NCBI GenBank assembly: GCA_022821775.1
Contig: JAJECY010000308.1
Coordinates: 1 to 57,308 of the forward strand
Length of the DNA stretch: 57,308 bases
Reading direction: 5' to 3'
DNA from: Acidobacteriota bacterium
Lineage (GTDB): Bacteria; Acidobacteriota; Terriglobia; Versatilivoradales; Versatilivoraceae
In this document: positions 7,845-16,555 of the stretch, in pieces
Numbering within the stretch: position 1 is the first letter of the stretch
How the letters are laid out: every line of letters begins with the position of its first letter
Made by a program: the position numbers and the translations under genes
Notes under the pieces: generated by a model
Told to the model about the DNA's origin: nothing
Database searches by the model: none
Seen by the model: only the letters and a program-made list of their open reading frames with translations

Positions 7845-8831
7845 TCAAGCTCCCACCTTGTCGAGCACCATCATCAGGTAGAGCAGCGGAAGGTAGATGA
7901 CGGTGACGTGGAGCAACAGCCTGGCCTGCTGCTTGGTGCGCTGGGCGTAGGCCCGCCAGGCGAAATAAAGAAATCCGGCGCCCAGGCAAAGCGCCGCCGC
8001 CAGATAGATCGAACCGGCCATACCCAGCCAGACCGGAGCCAGACTGGCGGGAACCAGGGCCAGCGAATAGCCCATGATCTGGCGGAACGCCCGCCTTCCC
8101 CCGGCATCGCCCAACGGGAGCATCAACAGGCCCGCCCTGGCGTAGTCTTCCCGATACATCCAGGCGATGGCGATAAAGTGGGGGAACTGCCACAGGAACA
8201 GGATGGCGAACAGCACCCAGGCTTCCAGCGAGAGAGAGGCGGCCGCCGTCCATCCGATCAGCACGGGAGCCGCTCCCGGGAACGCTCCCACAAAGGTACA
8301 CCAAGCCGTCTTTCGCTTCAACGGTGTATAACCGCCCAGGTAAGCCAGGCAGGCCGATAGCCCGATCAGACCTGCCAGCGGACTCACCCCCCAGGCCAGG
8401 TAGGCGGTTCCGGCCAATGAGGAGACGACTCCCAGCCCATAGCCTTCCCACAGCGCCAGCCGCCCCGACGGAATCGGCCGCCGGACCGTCCTCCGCATCT
8501 TGGCGTCGTCGGCCCATTCCAGGCAGTGGTTGAGGGCGGCTGTACCGGCGGCCACCAGTCCGGTCCCCAGCAGCACCCGCATCAGGCCCGGCAAGTCCAG
8601 TTCGGGAGAAGCCATGGCAAATCCCAGCCCGGCTGCTACCACAACCAGGAAGGTCACTTCCGGCTTGGCCAGCTCCAGGTATGCCGACGCCCGGGCTCCA
8701 CAGGCGGACAACACACTTCCGCGGCCGGCCGCCTTGGCCTTGGCGCGGTCGGGGCCGAGCAAAACCGGCAGCGCCGGAGCCTCTGCAACCGCCATTCCTC
8801 CGACCTTAAGGATTTTTTCGGCGCTGCTCAT
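7845..8831 (-). CDS. ctaB: Protoheme IX farnesyltransferase (heme O synthase)
   Basis: A 328-residue UbiA-family membrane prenyltransferase that adds farnesyl to heme B to make heme O, the first step to heme A. It has about nine hydrophobic helices. The first Asp-rich region reads NHCLEWADDAKMRRTVRRPIP, with Glu where most homologues have the first Asp; the RT..RP signature is intact. The second loop has KRKTAWCTFVGAFPGAAPVLIGW. About 45 polar or Ala-rich residues precede the first helix. Its start overlaps the stop of ctaA by 4 bp, so the two heme-modifying enzymes are probably coupled. Confidence 0.95.
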   Translation of the reverse strand: MSSAEKILKVGGMAVAEAPALPVLLGPDRAKAKAAGRGSVLSACGARASAYLELAKPEVTFLVVVAAGLGFAMASPELDLPGLMRVLLGTGLVAAGTAALNHCLEWADDAKMRRTVRRPIPSGRLALWEGYGLGVVSSLAGTAYLAWGVSPLAGLIGLSACLAYLGGYTPLKRKTAWCTFVGAFPGAAPVLIGWTAAASLSLEAWVLFAILFLWQFPHFIAIAWMYREDYARAGLLMLPLGDAGGRRAFRQIMGYSLALVPASLAPVWLGMAGSIYLAAALCLGAGFLYFAWRAYAQRTKQQARLLLHVTVIYLPLLYLMMVLDKVGA

Positions 8832-9754
8832 GGATTCACCGGGGTTGCCGGGACGCGCGACTCGGCCCGGCGCCCTTCAGACCGGACACGGAAGGACTGC
8901 AAGGCCAGGATCACGCTGGCCGCCAGGATCAGGGCGCCCACGGCGACATGCGCGGTGGTGACGGCCACCACCGGAAACTGTGGTTGTACGGCATCGGCAG
9001 TGGCCAGCCGCAACAGCCAGGAGGCCAGGCCCAGCAGGAGTTGAAGCGCCAGCAGGATCCCCAGAGAGGTTGCGGCGACGGTCAGCCCCGAGGGCAGCCG
9101 CTGAGATTGGAAGACTCGAGCGACCAGGCAGACGGCCAGAACCGTCACCAGGAGAGCCCCCAGCAGGTGCGGCAGGATCCCGGACTGGGTGTGGCGAAAT
9201 ATGGCTCCCAACAGAAGCTGGAGGTAGATGGCTCCCGCGGTGGCCATGGCCAGCCGGTTGAGGGGAAGGCTGGAACTCGCCTCTCGTCGCTGCCGCGTCC
9301 AGGCCGGAGAGGACAGCCATGCCAGGCTGACCACCAGGCAAAAGAACGTCTGGGCCAGGCAGGCGTGCAGGACCGATATCGGTGCCGGCAGATACCACAG
9401 CACGGTGATGCCTCCCAGGATGCCCTGGGCGACCACCACACCCAGAGCAATCCATCCCAGCTTGCGCACGGGCCCGCGAGTCTCCTTCTTCCACACCCAG
9501 ACAGCCAGCGCAATGGTCAGCAGTCCTACAAAGGCAGCCACCAGGCGGTGTCCGTGCTCGTAGCGGATGTTCCCTTCCCAGGGCGGATTCAACGACCCGT
9601 AGGAGAGGGGCCAATCCGGGACGGAAAGGCCTGCCTCGTTCCCCGTGACCAGGGCTCCAGCGACGATCAACAGAAAGGTGAAGCAGGCCGTGACCACTGC
9701 AAAGTAGTGGTAACTCCCGGCACTACCGATGCTTGTCGGTAATGAGTGATTCAT
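8828..9754 (-). CDS. ctaA: Heme A synthase (COX15/CtaA family)
   Basis: A 308-residue, eight-helix membrane protein that oxidises the C8 methyl of heme O to a formyl, giving heme A for subunit I. The family pattern is visible: GALVTGNEAGLSVPDWPLSYG in the first periplasmic loop, YEHGHRLVAAFVG with the heme-binding His, VLHACLAQTFFC, and late His residues in IFRHTQSGILPHLLGA and TTAHVAVGAL. I use ATG 9754; an in-frame GTG at 9793 would add 13 residues but has no better ribosome site. It is followed by ctaB with a 4-bp overlap. Confidence 0.93.
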   Translation of the reverse strand: MNHSLPTSIGSAGSYHYFAVVTACFTFLLIVAGALVTGNEAGLSVPDWPLSYGSLNPPWEGNIRYEHGHRLVAAFVGLLTIALAVWVWKKETRGPVRKLGWIALGVVVAQGILGGITVLWYLPAPISVLHACLAQTFFCLVVSLAWLSSPAWTRQRREASSSLPLNRLAMATAGAIYLQLLLGAIFRHTQSGILPHLLGALLVTVLAVCLVARVFQSQRLPSGLTVAATSLGILLALQLLLGLASWLLRLATADAVQPQFPVVAVTTAHVAVGALILAASVILALQSFRVRSEGRRAESRVPATPVNP

Positions 9755-9836
9755 GAAGAATTCAGCGGGCCCAGGGGATGACCGATTCGACACCGGTGCC
9801 GTCTTCGAGAAGCAGAACCCTTGGGAATCGTCGTTC

Positions 9837-10640
9837 TCAGGAAGCCTGCTTCAGGGTGAAATCCACCGATTTGGACTCGCTGGCTGCCACGGTGACCTTC
9901 TGGGTGGTAACGCCCTCTTTCAGGAACTCGTGCCAGATCCCGATCGTGTATTCACCGGGAGGCAATCCCGTGATTTCGAACGAGCCATCCGCGCCGGTCA
10001 CCGAGAAGAACGGGTGCGGCAAAACGCCGATATAGCTCTTCATCCAGGGGTGGACGTTGCACTTGACCGGGATCATGACCTCTTCGCGAGGAAACTGCTT
10101 CATCTTCGGCGGAACGTTGGGAGCCATGGATTCGTTCCACTCGCGATTGTTCCTGGGGGTCGGATGGACGTTGTGAGTGGTGGGATCGCTGTTCAGGATT
10201 CTGACCGGCTGATTGATCTGGACGCCCAGCATGTGGGGCAGGTAGATACACCCCTTCTGATCCAGGATCGCGGGTTCGGTGGGCGTCTCGAACATCATGC
10301 CCTCCAGGCCCTCCTTGACGTACACGAAGACGTGCCTCAGCGTATTGTTGTCGTTGGGGACCACCACTTCGGAGTAGACGGGTTTGGTGTGCAGGCCGGC
10401 GCAAGCCGGTTCCGCGTCCATGGCCAGCCGCCTGGCCCTGGGCAGATCGCCTTCGAAGTAGACCTTGCCGTTGACCGTCGCCGCGGTGGCGGGATCCACC
10501 CTGGTGACCACTGCCGGAGCATCGGTCCCGTCGACTTCATCCAGATCTTCATCGTCGATGTCGACACTGCCGCAGGCCCCCGCAAAAAGAGCCGCCAGCA
10601 GCCCGACGGGCAAGCACAGGTAATTCTTCAACCGCATCAT
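9837..10640 (-). CDS. Cupredoxin-like lipoprotein with a C-terminal carboxypeptidase-regulatory-like domain
   Basis: A 267-residue predicted lipoprotein (signal peptide with LFAGAC, lipid cysteine C23), followed by an acidic linker (27-40). Residues about 55-205 look like a plastocyanin-type domain: THNVH (H156 and H159) and CNVHPWM (C194, H197, M200) are the usual type 1 copper ligand spacings. Residues about 212-264 (GADGSFEITGLPPGEYTIGIWHE) form a beta-sandwich regulatory-like repeat. It sits between the octaheme cytochrome and the heme A synthase genes. I infer that it could carry electrons from the bc complex to the CuA site. Copper binding is read from motifs only. Confidence 0.8.
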   Translation of the reverse strand: MMRLKNYLCLPVGLLAALFAGACGSVDIDDEDLDEVDGTDAPAVVTRVDPATAATVNGKVYFEGDLPRARRLAMDAEPACAGLHTKPVYSEVVVPNDNNTLRHVFVYVKEGLEGMMFETPTEPAILDQKGCIYLPHMLGVQINQPVRILNSDPTTHNVHPTPRNNREWNESMAPNVPPKMKQFPREEVMIPVKCNVHPWMKSYIGVLPHPFFSVTGADGSFEITGLPPGEYTIGIWHEFLKEGVTTQKVTVAASESKSVDFTLKQAS

Positions 10641-10735
10641 TAAGACCTCTCTGACCTGATGATAAAAAGTCGGGGGCGGGGCGGAACCGGGGGGAGCGGC
10701 TACCCCATCACCCGATGATTAATGTAACACTTCCG

Positions 10736-10753
10736 GCCCTCAAATTCGAGGGC
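10736..10753 (-). other. Intergenic stem-loop between cytochrome and cupredoxin genes
   Basis: GCCCTC and GAGGGC pair around a 6-nt loop in the 127-bp gap within the operon. No U-tract follows on the transcribed strand, so an RNA processing or stability element is more likely than a terminator. A G-rich plus-strand run follows at about 10669-10697. Confidence 0.3.
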
Positions 10754-10767
10754 GGTCCCGGCGACTG

Positions 10768-13700
10768 CTAGCGGCTGGCCACACTGGTTGCCGCGGCGGG
10801 CATCCGCGACATCAGTCGCCGCTGTTCCTGAGCCGTCAACTGGAACATGTAGCGCACCAGCAGTTCGGCGTGGTCCTTGGCGTAGTCCCTGAAGGCAGGA
10901 GGCAGCGAGCCGGCAAAGACCCAGCGCTCGCCCTCTCTCTGGAACAGCCCGGAGGGCATGGCCGTGCCCGGAGCGATCATTTCCGGCGCCACCATCCACC
11001 GTTCCGTCCAGCCGGGCTTCAGCCTTTCCTTGGCCAACAGGAAATTGGGCGCGGTGGCGTTGCGATCATGAGCCGGGTTCCCGGTCGCGTGGCACCTCAG
11101 GCAGGGCGCCGCCTTGGAGGTGAACAGTTGCCGGGCCAGTTCGAGCTCCCGGTTGCTGAGCGGTTCCAGTCGGGTTGGAATGTAGGGCCGATCCTGAGCC
11201 GCCAGGGCTTCGAAGAAGCGAACGATCTTCTGAATCTGGCTGTCGGAAAAACGGAAGGTGGGCATGCGGGCGTGGAGATAGCCGCGCACGCCGTTGCGTT
11301 CGGTGCGCTCGGCGTCCATGGCCGGATTCCTGAGAAAACGGGCCAGCCAATCCGGGTCCACCCGAGCGCCCTCGCCGACCAGAGTCGGCGGAAGCTGCTC
11401 CTTCAAGTCCGGGTCCTGATAGCGGGCCATCCCCGACATGTCGGACTGCTGTCCGGGCCGCACCTGGTGGCAGCCCATGCAGTTGTAGCGTTTCACCAGC
11501 CACCAGCCTTCCCGAATATCCTGCCCCCTGTCGCCCGGAACGTAGAAGAAATGTTCCGGCAGCGTGGAGTCGACGCTCCCCAGCAGAAAGGTGGTCAAGG
11601 CCGTGATATCCTCGTCGGCCAGCTTGAAATTCGGCATCCGGAGCTTTTCCAGGGGGGTCTTGATCTTGCCCTGGTCGAAGATGGCCGGGTCTTTCAGCTT
11701 GCGCTCGAAGAAGCCCTTGTGGTTGTACCAGCCGTCATGCTTGGCCTCGTGGGTCAGCAAGGCGAAATCCAGCCGCTCGATGGGCTTGCTGCCCTCCCGG
11801 GTCAATTCCGTTCCGATGCGCCCTTCCTCCTCGAAGCCCGCGATCTCGTGGCAACCCGCGCAGCCGAAATGCTTGACCCACATGGAACCTTCGCTCCCGA
11901 GCGCCGGATCGTCCAGGTAGTCGGCTTCGGGATAGGAGGCGTCGGCCTGTTTCAGCGTCATGAGGTAGCTGGCGATGTCACGGGTTTCCGCCAGGCTGAG
12001 CCGAAGGCTGGGCATGACCGAAAGCGGCTGGCGCTCCTGCGGGTTGTGAATCCAGGGGACCAGGTAGTCGTAGTGCACCTTCTCCCCCACCCGCGACAAG
12101 TTGGCCGCGAACGAGCTTCCCTGGGCCGCATCCCCTTCGCCCACGGCGTGGCAGCCCATGCAGCCCCGGGTCTCGAACAGCTCCTTGCCCCGAACGGCGT
12201 TCCCCCGGGGCTGGCCGGGCAATTCCCCTTCGTCCCCCGTCTGCCAGACGAAGGCGGCAATGGCGCGGCGCTGCCCCTCGTCCAGGCGAAAGGCCGGCAT
12301 CTTGGTGGAAGGCCGGTAGGCATGCGGGTTTTCCAGCCAGACCGGGATCCACTCCTTGCGCATCTTGAAGCGGACTTCCTTCAGGCTGGGTCCGATCCTT
12401 TTCTGTTCGATCTGCAGGTCCGCGGAACGCACCTCCAGACGCTCCATTTCGTGGTCGAGGTTGCTGATCTGCTGCTTGAGCTCGTCCGCGCGGGCATAGT
12501 ACCGCTGGACCTCCGCGTTGTCCTGGGCGTTATCCCCGGCCAGAACGCTCTGCTCGATCTCCTTGCCCATCTCCTTTCGGTCCTCCACCAACGTGTGAAT
12601 GGAAGACTGAACCTCGGTCAGCGCCTCGGACTCGGTGTCGAAGCCGTCGAAACGGTGGCAGCCCACGCAACCCTCGACGTAGTAGATCTCCTTCCCCCGG
12701 TTCAGAACCTCGGCATGATCGAGCACCAGGTCTTGTGCGTGGCACTGATGGCAGCCCGCCTCGAAATTCTCCCTGTAGAACAGCGGCCACAACCAGTACT
12801 TGTGGCGCCCGTGGCCCTTGCGGACACTGGTGGTCGCCCTCCCATTGCCGTTATGGCAGGTCGAGCAACCGAACCGCTCCGGATCGTGCAAGTCCAGCAG
12901 GGCGGGATTGGGGTGGCTGACGAATACTTCTTCGCCCCGCATGTCGGCCCTGGTCAGCACCACCGGCTCCCTGATGCCCAGGTGACAGGACTCGCACCGG
13001 TCCACCAGGTCTACCTCGGCCACATGGATCTGTCGAATCCCCAGCTCGAAGTTGCGCATCCTGGCCCGAAGCCCCCGGACTTGCGAGGCGGTCAAACCGG
13101 TGAGGCGGTCGCCAAGCAGGGTATCCCTCTCCCCTCGCAACTCGTTGTAGGGCTTCACCAGTTCCGCCCGTTGCGCTCCCAGCTCGGCCCGCCTGGCCTG
13201 CAACCGGTTGAACTCCGCTTCCAACTGGTCGAAATCGAAGCGTTCCTCCTGTTCCACCACTTCCCCGGAACCATTGGCGGACGCCAGCCTCAGGGTCACC
13301 TCTCGGGCCTTGATGGCATCGATCTGACGCTGCAGCGCGTCTTTGACACTCTGGCTGGTGGAGGTTTCGATCTGGTAGATGAGGGCTGCGATCTCGCTGC
13401 GGGTGATTGCGAAGGGCTCGGTAATGACGCTCAACCGCCTGCTGACGACCTGGTTGGTCTCGCGGTCCAGATCGGAGATCCGAGGGGCGATCGAATCCTC
13501 GGCCTTGGTAACCGCCTCGCTCAGCTTCCGGTACTCCGCTGATTGGCGGACGGCCTGCTCGGCCCGGGACTGGGCCGGCTGGATCCGCCTCAGGTGCCGG
13601 CTGTACAGACTGACGAAGCGCTTCTGGTAGTCCTTCCAGGGCCTGAGGCCGTAGGTCTCGTCGTACAATGCCCACAGGAGAGAGGCAATCATCAGCAGAG

Positions 13701-13773
13701 ACGCGATCAAAAGAATGCGACCGAGGGATCGGTTGAGAACCGGATCGTCTCCAACCGGGGGTTTCTTCGGCAC
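10768..13773 (-). CDS. Membrane-anchored octaheme cytochrome c with long coiled coils
   Basis: A 1001-residue protein. One N-terminal membrane helix (about residues 18-37) is followed by a charged helical region (about 60-245) rich in coiled-coil heptads, then eight CXXCH heme sites at 260, 303, 341, 369, 538, 638, 765 and 891. A second coiled-coil stretch (about 385-465) divides the first four hemes from the last four; the later sites sit in mono-heme cytochrome c-like modules with RMP or KMP Met ligand loops. It starts with GTG after AAGGAG. It lies right after the cytochrome b genes and no cytochrome c1 gene is present, so it probably serves as the bc complex's cytochrome c subunit. That role is inferred. 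Confidence 0.88.
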   Translation of the reverse strand: MPKKPPVGDDPVLNRSLGRILLIASLLMIASLLWALYDETYGLRPWKDYQKRFVSLYSRHLRRIQPAQSRAEQAVRQSAEYRKLSEAVTKAEDSIAPRISDLDRETNQVVSRRLSVITEPFAITRSEIAALIYQIETSTSQSVKDALQRQIDAIKAREVTLRLASANGSGEVVEQEERFDFDQLEAEFNRLQARRAELGAQRAELVKPYNELRGERDTLLGDRLTGLTASQVRGLRARMRNFELGIRQIHVAEVDLVDRCESCHLGIREPVVLTRADMRGEEVFVSHPNPALLDLHDPERFGCSTCHNGNGRATTSVRKGHGRHKYWLWPLFYRENFEAGCHQCHAQDLVLDHAEVLNRGKEIYYVEGCVGCHRFDGFDTESEALTEVQSSIHTLVEDRKEMGKEIEQSVLAGDNAQDNAEVQRYYARADELKQQISNLDHEMERLEVRSADLQIEQKRIGPSLKEVRFKMRKEWIPVWLENPHAYRPSTKMPAFRLDEGQRRAIAAFVWQTGDEGELPGQPRGNAVRGKELFETRGCMGCHAVGEGDAAQGSSFAANLSRVGEKVHYDYLVPWIHNPQERQPLSVMPSLRLSLAETRDIASYLMTLKQADASYPEADYLDDPALGSEGSMWVKHFGCAGCHEIAGFEEEGRIGTELTREGSKPIERLDFALLTHEAKHDGWYNHKGFFERKLKDPAIFDQGKIKTPLEKLRMPNFKLADEDITALTTFLLGSVDSTLPEHFFYVPGDRGQDIREGWWLVKRYNCMGCHQVRPGQQSDMSGMARYQDPDLKEQLPPTLVGEGARVDPDWLARFLRNPAMDAERTERNGVRGYLHARMPTFRFSDSQIQKIVRFFEALAAQDRPYIPTRLEPLSNRELELARQLFTSKAAPCLRCHATGNPAHDRNATAPNFLLAKERLKPGWTERWMVAPEMIAPGTAMPSGLFQREGERWVFAGSLPPAFRDYAKDHAELLVRYMFQLTAQEQRRLMSRMPAAATSVASR

Positions 13774-13790
13774 CGATTTCTCCTTGATAA

Positions 13791-13822
13791 TTAGTGATCA
13801 GTGGTTAGTGGTCAGTGGTCAG
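13791..13822 (+). repeat. Heptad repeat array, left arm
   Basis: Tandem 7-bp units of the type AGTGATC, AGTGGTT, AGTGGTC. It is the left arm of an inverted pair with 13911-13952, separated by 88 bp, in the gap between the subunit IV and octaheme cytochrome genes. Related arrays lie near 25.9 kb and 37.2 kb. Confidence 0.85.
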
Positions 13823-13910
13823 TTCCGAGAACGGCACCTCTGGCCACTGGTCACCAGCTCTGAAAGATTTGACTCCCTTGTCAATAGTAACGGTCTCTCA
13901 AGCAGTCCAG

Positions 13911-13952
13911 CCACTGATCACTGACCACTAGCCACTGATCACTGGCCACTAG
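13911..13952 (-). repeat. Heptad repeat array, right arm
   Basis: Six 7-bp units (CCACTGA, TCACTGA, CCACTAG and variants) are the reverse complement of the left-arm type. The array runs into the end of the subunit IV gene, whose TAG stop (13949-13951, minus strand) is formed by a repeat unit. On the transcript the two arms could fold into a long hairpin. Confidence 0.85.
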
Positions 13953-14884
13953 ATATTGAACCAGGGAGTGACCCACACGTACTTGATCCGAAATATCAGT
14001 CGCGCCACCATCTTGGCCGGCAAGAGCATCATGGTGACCAGGAAAAATTGCAGGAGCACATATTGAATCAAGCTCATGCGGTTGTAGATTTTCCGGTTGA
14101 ACGCGTTCCAGGTAAACAGCTTGTGCACTCCCAGGGCGGTCACCAGGGCAAACAGGCCGACCACTGCCCCTCCGAACAGGCTCTTGCCCAGCATGCTGGT
14201 GATGCCGAACATGTCCGGCAGATCCCGATTGGCCTCGAAGATCAGCTTGTTGTGGTCCCAGGTCTGACCCGGCCAGAACCAGATCCACCCCGGACCCCGA
14301 ATGAATGTGCCAATGACCACCATCGACAACCACAACACGATAAAGCCGAAGAAGAAGGCCCAAATGGCGAACTTCCGCTGCTTGTAAGTGTAATAGCCGT
14401 TCCCGAGCGGGTTGGTGTCCATGTAGGGAATCACCATGAGCCCCACCAGAATCAGGGTCGGGAGCACCACGCCGGCCATCCAGGGATCGAAATAGACCAG
14501 CATCTCCTGCAGCCCCAGAAAGTACCAGGGCGCCTTTGCCGGGTTCATGGTCAGGGAGGGATTGGCCGGCTCCTCCAGAGGCGCGTCCAGGGTTATCGAC
14601 CACACCATCAGAATGAAGGTGACGATGATGGCGACCAGGAACTCCATGCGCAACAGGTAGGGCCAGACCTGAACTTCCCGAGCCCAGCCCGGTTTCCAGG
14701 GCTGCGTCTTGCGGTGGTGGGTCTTGGCCATCTCCGGGTCGGCTTCCAGCCGGTCGATCAGCCGGTCGTTGGCGAACGCCTGCCGGAGGCCGTACCAGGT
14801 GTAAAAAGGGATGACCAGGATGAGCAGGACGATCGGAACATTGTCGGGCAGGGTGGTGATTTCCCAGAGCTGAACCCAATCCAC
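13949..14884 (-). CDS. Cytochrome b C-terminal half (subunit IV-like) of a quinol-cytochrome c reductase
   Basis: A 311-residue membrane protein, the second half of a split cytochrome b. It has about six hydrophobic helices and the quinol-site region NPAKAPWYFLGLQEML, where the usual PEWY tetrapeptide reads APWY, so the Glu is missing. I place the start at GTG 14884, which has AAGGAGG at 6-nt spacing; the longer frame to 15043 overlaps the cytochrome b gene and is not protein-like. About 80 soluble residues separate the first helix from the next. The gene ends inside a heptad repeat. It follows the heme-bearing half with a 74-bp gap. Confidence 0.9.
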   Translation of the reverse strand: MDWVQLWEITTLPDNVPIVLLILVIPFYTWYGLRQAFANDRLIDRLEADPEMAKTHHRKTQPWKPGWAREVQVWPYLLRMEFLVAIIVTFILMVWSITLDAPLEEPANPSLTMNPAKAPWYFLGLQEMLVYFDPWMAGVVLPTLILVGLMVIPYMDTNPLGNGYYTYKQRKFAIWAFFFGFIVLWLSMVVIGTFIRGPGWIWFWPGQTWDHNKLIFEANRDLPDMFGITSMLGKSLFGGAVVGLFALVTALGVHKLFTWNAFNRKIYNRMSLIQYVLLQFFLVTMMLLPAKMVARLIFRIKYVWVTPWFNI

Positions 14885-14958
14885 TGATTTCCTCCTTATC
14901 CTTATTCCGGGTCGTTCCCGGTCGAAGGGCCTCAAACGATGGCCGCGCCGACGAACGC

Positions 14959-15864
14959 TCAGAACCTTCGCGGCTTTTTGATTTCGGATTCGAGCATCAC
15001 GGGAGCCGGTCCCGAGATGCCGCCGTCCTTGCGGACCCTCCAAAAGTGAACGGCCATGAATATCCCCGCGATAAGGGGAATGGCGATGCAGTGCCAGATG
15101 TAGGCGCGCAACAGCGCGTTGGAGTCCACGATGGAGCCCCCCAGCAGAGCAAAGCGAACGTCGTTGAAGGCGGTCATGCCGAGTTCCGGTCCCAACGGAC
15201 CCTCGTGCCCCAGCAAAGGCGTCGCCCGAGCCATGTTGGTTCCCACGGTAACCGCCCAGAAACCGAGCTGATCATCCGGCAGCAGATATCCGGTAAAGGA
15301 AAGCAGCATGGTGAGCAGCATCAGAATCACGCCCACCATCCAGTTGAACTCCCGCGGCTTCTTGTAGGAGCCCGTCAGGAAGACCCTGAACATGTGCAGC
15401 CAGACCGTGATGATCATCAGGTGGGCGGCCCAGCGATGCATGTTTCTCAACAGCTTCCCAAAGGGCACGTCATGTTCCAGGTAGAGAATGTCCCGGAAGG
15501 CCTGAACCTTGGTGGGGTGGTAGTAGAACATCAACAGGACGCCGGTGAAGGTCAACACGATGAACAGATAGAAGGTGATCCCCCCCATGCCCCAGGTGTA
15601 GTTGTAGGCGACCGCGTCGCGATTGATCTTGGCGGGATGCAAATGCAGGAAGACGTTGGACAGGATCCCCAGCGCGCGATTGCGCGGCTTCTCGTCGTGG
15701 GTCACCCGAAAGATCGACTTGAAGAGCTGGGTCTTCTGCGGCTTCTTGAGCGACTGGACATCGTCGAGGGCCTTGTCCTTGAGGTTCTTGACCTCCTTCA
15801 AGACGCCGTCGATCAAGGCCACCCCCTTGCCCGCCGGTTTCTGCTCTTTCAGATCGTCTGCCAT
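14959..15864 (-). CDS. Cytochrome b N-terminal half (b6-like, heme-binding)
   Basis: A 301-residue membrane protein of a quinol-cytochrome c reductase. Four core helices carry the two pairs of heme b histidines: HRWAAHLMIITVWLHMFRVF in the second helix region and WHCIAIPLIAGIFMAVHFWRVR in the fourth. GYLLPDDQLGFWAVTVGTNM matches the quinol-oxidation-site loop. A soluble N-terminal extension of about 85 residues is rich in Lys and Asp. GAGGAG lies before ATG 15864. It follows the Rieske gene by 55 bp. The Rieske protein, the two b halves and the octaheme cytochrome make up the complex encoded here. Confidence 0.94.
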   Translation of the reverse strand: MADDLKEQKPAGKGVALIDGVLKEVKNLKDKALDDVQSLKKPQKTQLFKSIFRVTHDEKPRNRALGILSNVFLHLHPAKINRDAVAYNYTWGMGGITFYLFIVLTFTGVLLMFYYHPTKVQAFRDILYLEHDVPFGKLLRNMHRWAAHLMIITVWLHMFRVFLTGSYKKPREFNWMVGVILMLLTMLLSFTGYLLPDDQLGFWAVTVGTNMARATPLLGHEGPLGPELGMTAFNDVRFALLGGSIVDSNALLRAYIWHCIAIPLIAGIFMAVHFWRVRKDGGISGPAPVMLESEIKKPRRF

Positions 15865-15919
15865 GGATCGACTCCTCGAATGGAAACTTGCAACTCCGTT
15901 TACGAAGATCAGCTACCGG

Positions 15920-16555
15920 CTACAACTGCAGGAACGCCCCTTGATCCCGGAACTCCGACCGCATTCCCTTGGGCCATTCGTAGAGGACGCTGGTGTCCAC
16001 CACGATCTGCCCCTCGGCGTCGAGCTCGACCTTGGCGCGGTCCAGGGGCCGGGGAGCCGGGCCTTCGAAATTGATTCCCTCGCTGTCGTAACCGCTTCCG
16101 TGGCAGGGACACTTGAACTTGTTCTCGCTGGGCTTCCAGTCCGGAGTGCACCCCAGGTGCGTGCAGCGGGCGTAGACCACAAAGAGCCCCTCGGCATCGC
16201 GCACCACCCAGATCCGCTGTTTCTGGAACTTGGTATCCACGCCATAGCCGAAGTCGGAGGGGTATCCGATGCGGAACACCGTCTTGGGTTCGAACAGGGT
16301 TCTGGGAAAGAAGAAACGCAGAAACATGAAGAAATTGATTCCCAGGAACCCCGTAACCAGGGCTTGCACCGTGCGACGCCGGCGCTTGGCGGGATCGACC
16401 GACTCGCCTCTCCCGAAGAAATTCAGGATCCTCGATACCAACCCCGCCTTGGGTTTCTCCTGAACCTTGGCGGGCGGCGTCCGCCTCGAAGGCGCGGCTC
16501 TTGGGGTCGCACCGGTTTGGGGTTGCTTCGGACCGTCACTTTCACTATTTGGCAT
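15920..16555 (-). CDS. Rieske [2Fe-2S] protein of the quinol-cytochrome c reductase
   Basis: A 211-residue protein and first gene of the respiratory operon. A basic, Pro-rich cytosolic N-terminus is followed by one membrane anchor (FLGINFFMFLRFFF region). The Rieske domain has CTHLGC and CPCHGSGYD, which give the two Cys and two His ligands and the disulfide pair. It takes one electron from quinol and passes it to the cytochrome c subunit. ATG 16555 has GGAGG 5 nt upstream; the in-frame TTG 16567 overlaps that site. A clear promoter lies about 110 bp upstream. Confidence 0.95.
   Translation of the reverse strand: MPNSESDGPKQPQTGATPRAAPSRRTPPAKVQEKPKAGLVSRILNFFGRGESVDPAKRRRRTVQALVTGFLGINFFMFLRFFFPRTLFEPKTVFRIGYPSDFGYGVDTKFQKQRIWVVRDAEGLFVVYARCTHLGCTPDWKPSENKFKCPCHGSGYDSEGINFEGPAPRPLDRAKVELDAEGQIVVDTSVLYEWPKGMRSEFRDQGAFLQL

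Noticed and set aside
10870-13542. A long plus-strand ORF (890 codons) opposite the octaheme cytochrome gene
   Set aside because: It is a shadow of the real minus-strand gene in G+C-rich DNA; the composition is Pro/Gly/His/Arg-rich and shows no domain, while the other strand has eight CXXCH motifs.
13791-13952. Heptad arrays considered as a CRISPR array
   Set aside because: Units are 7 bp, contiguous and degenerate, with no spacers of regular length and no cas genes.
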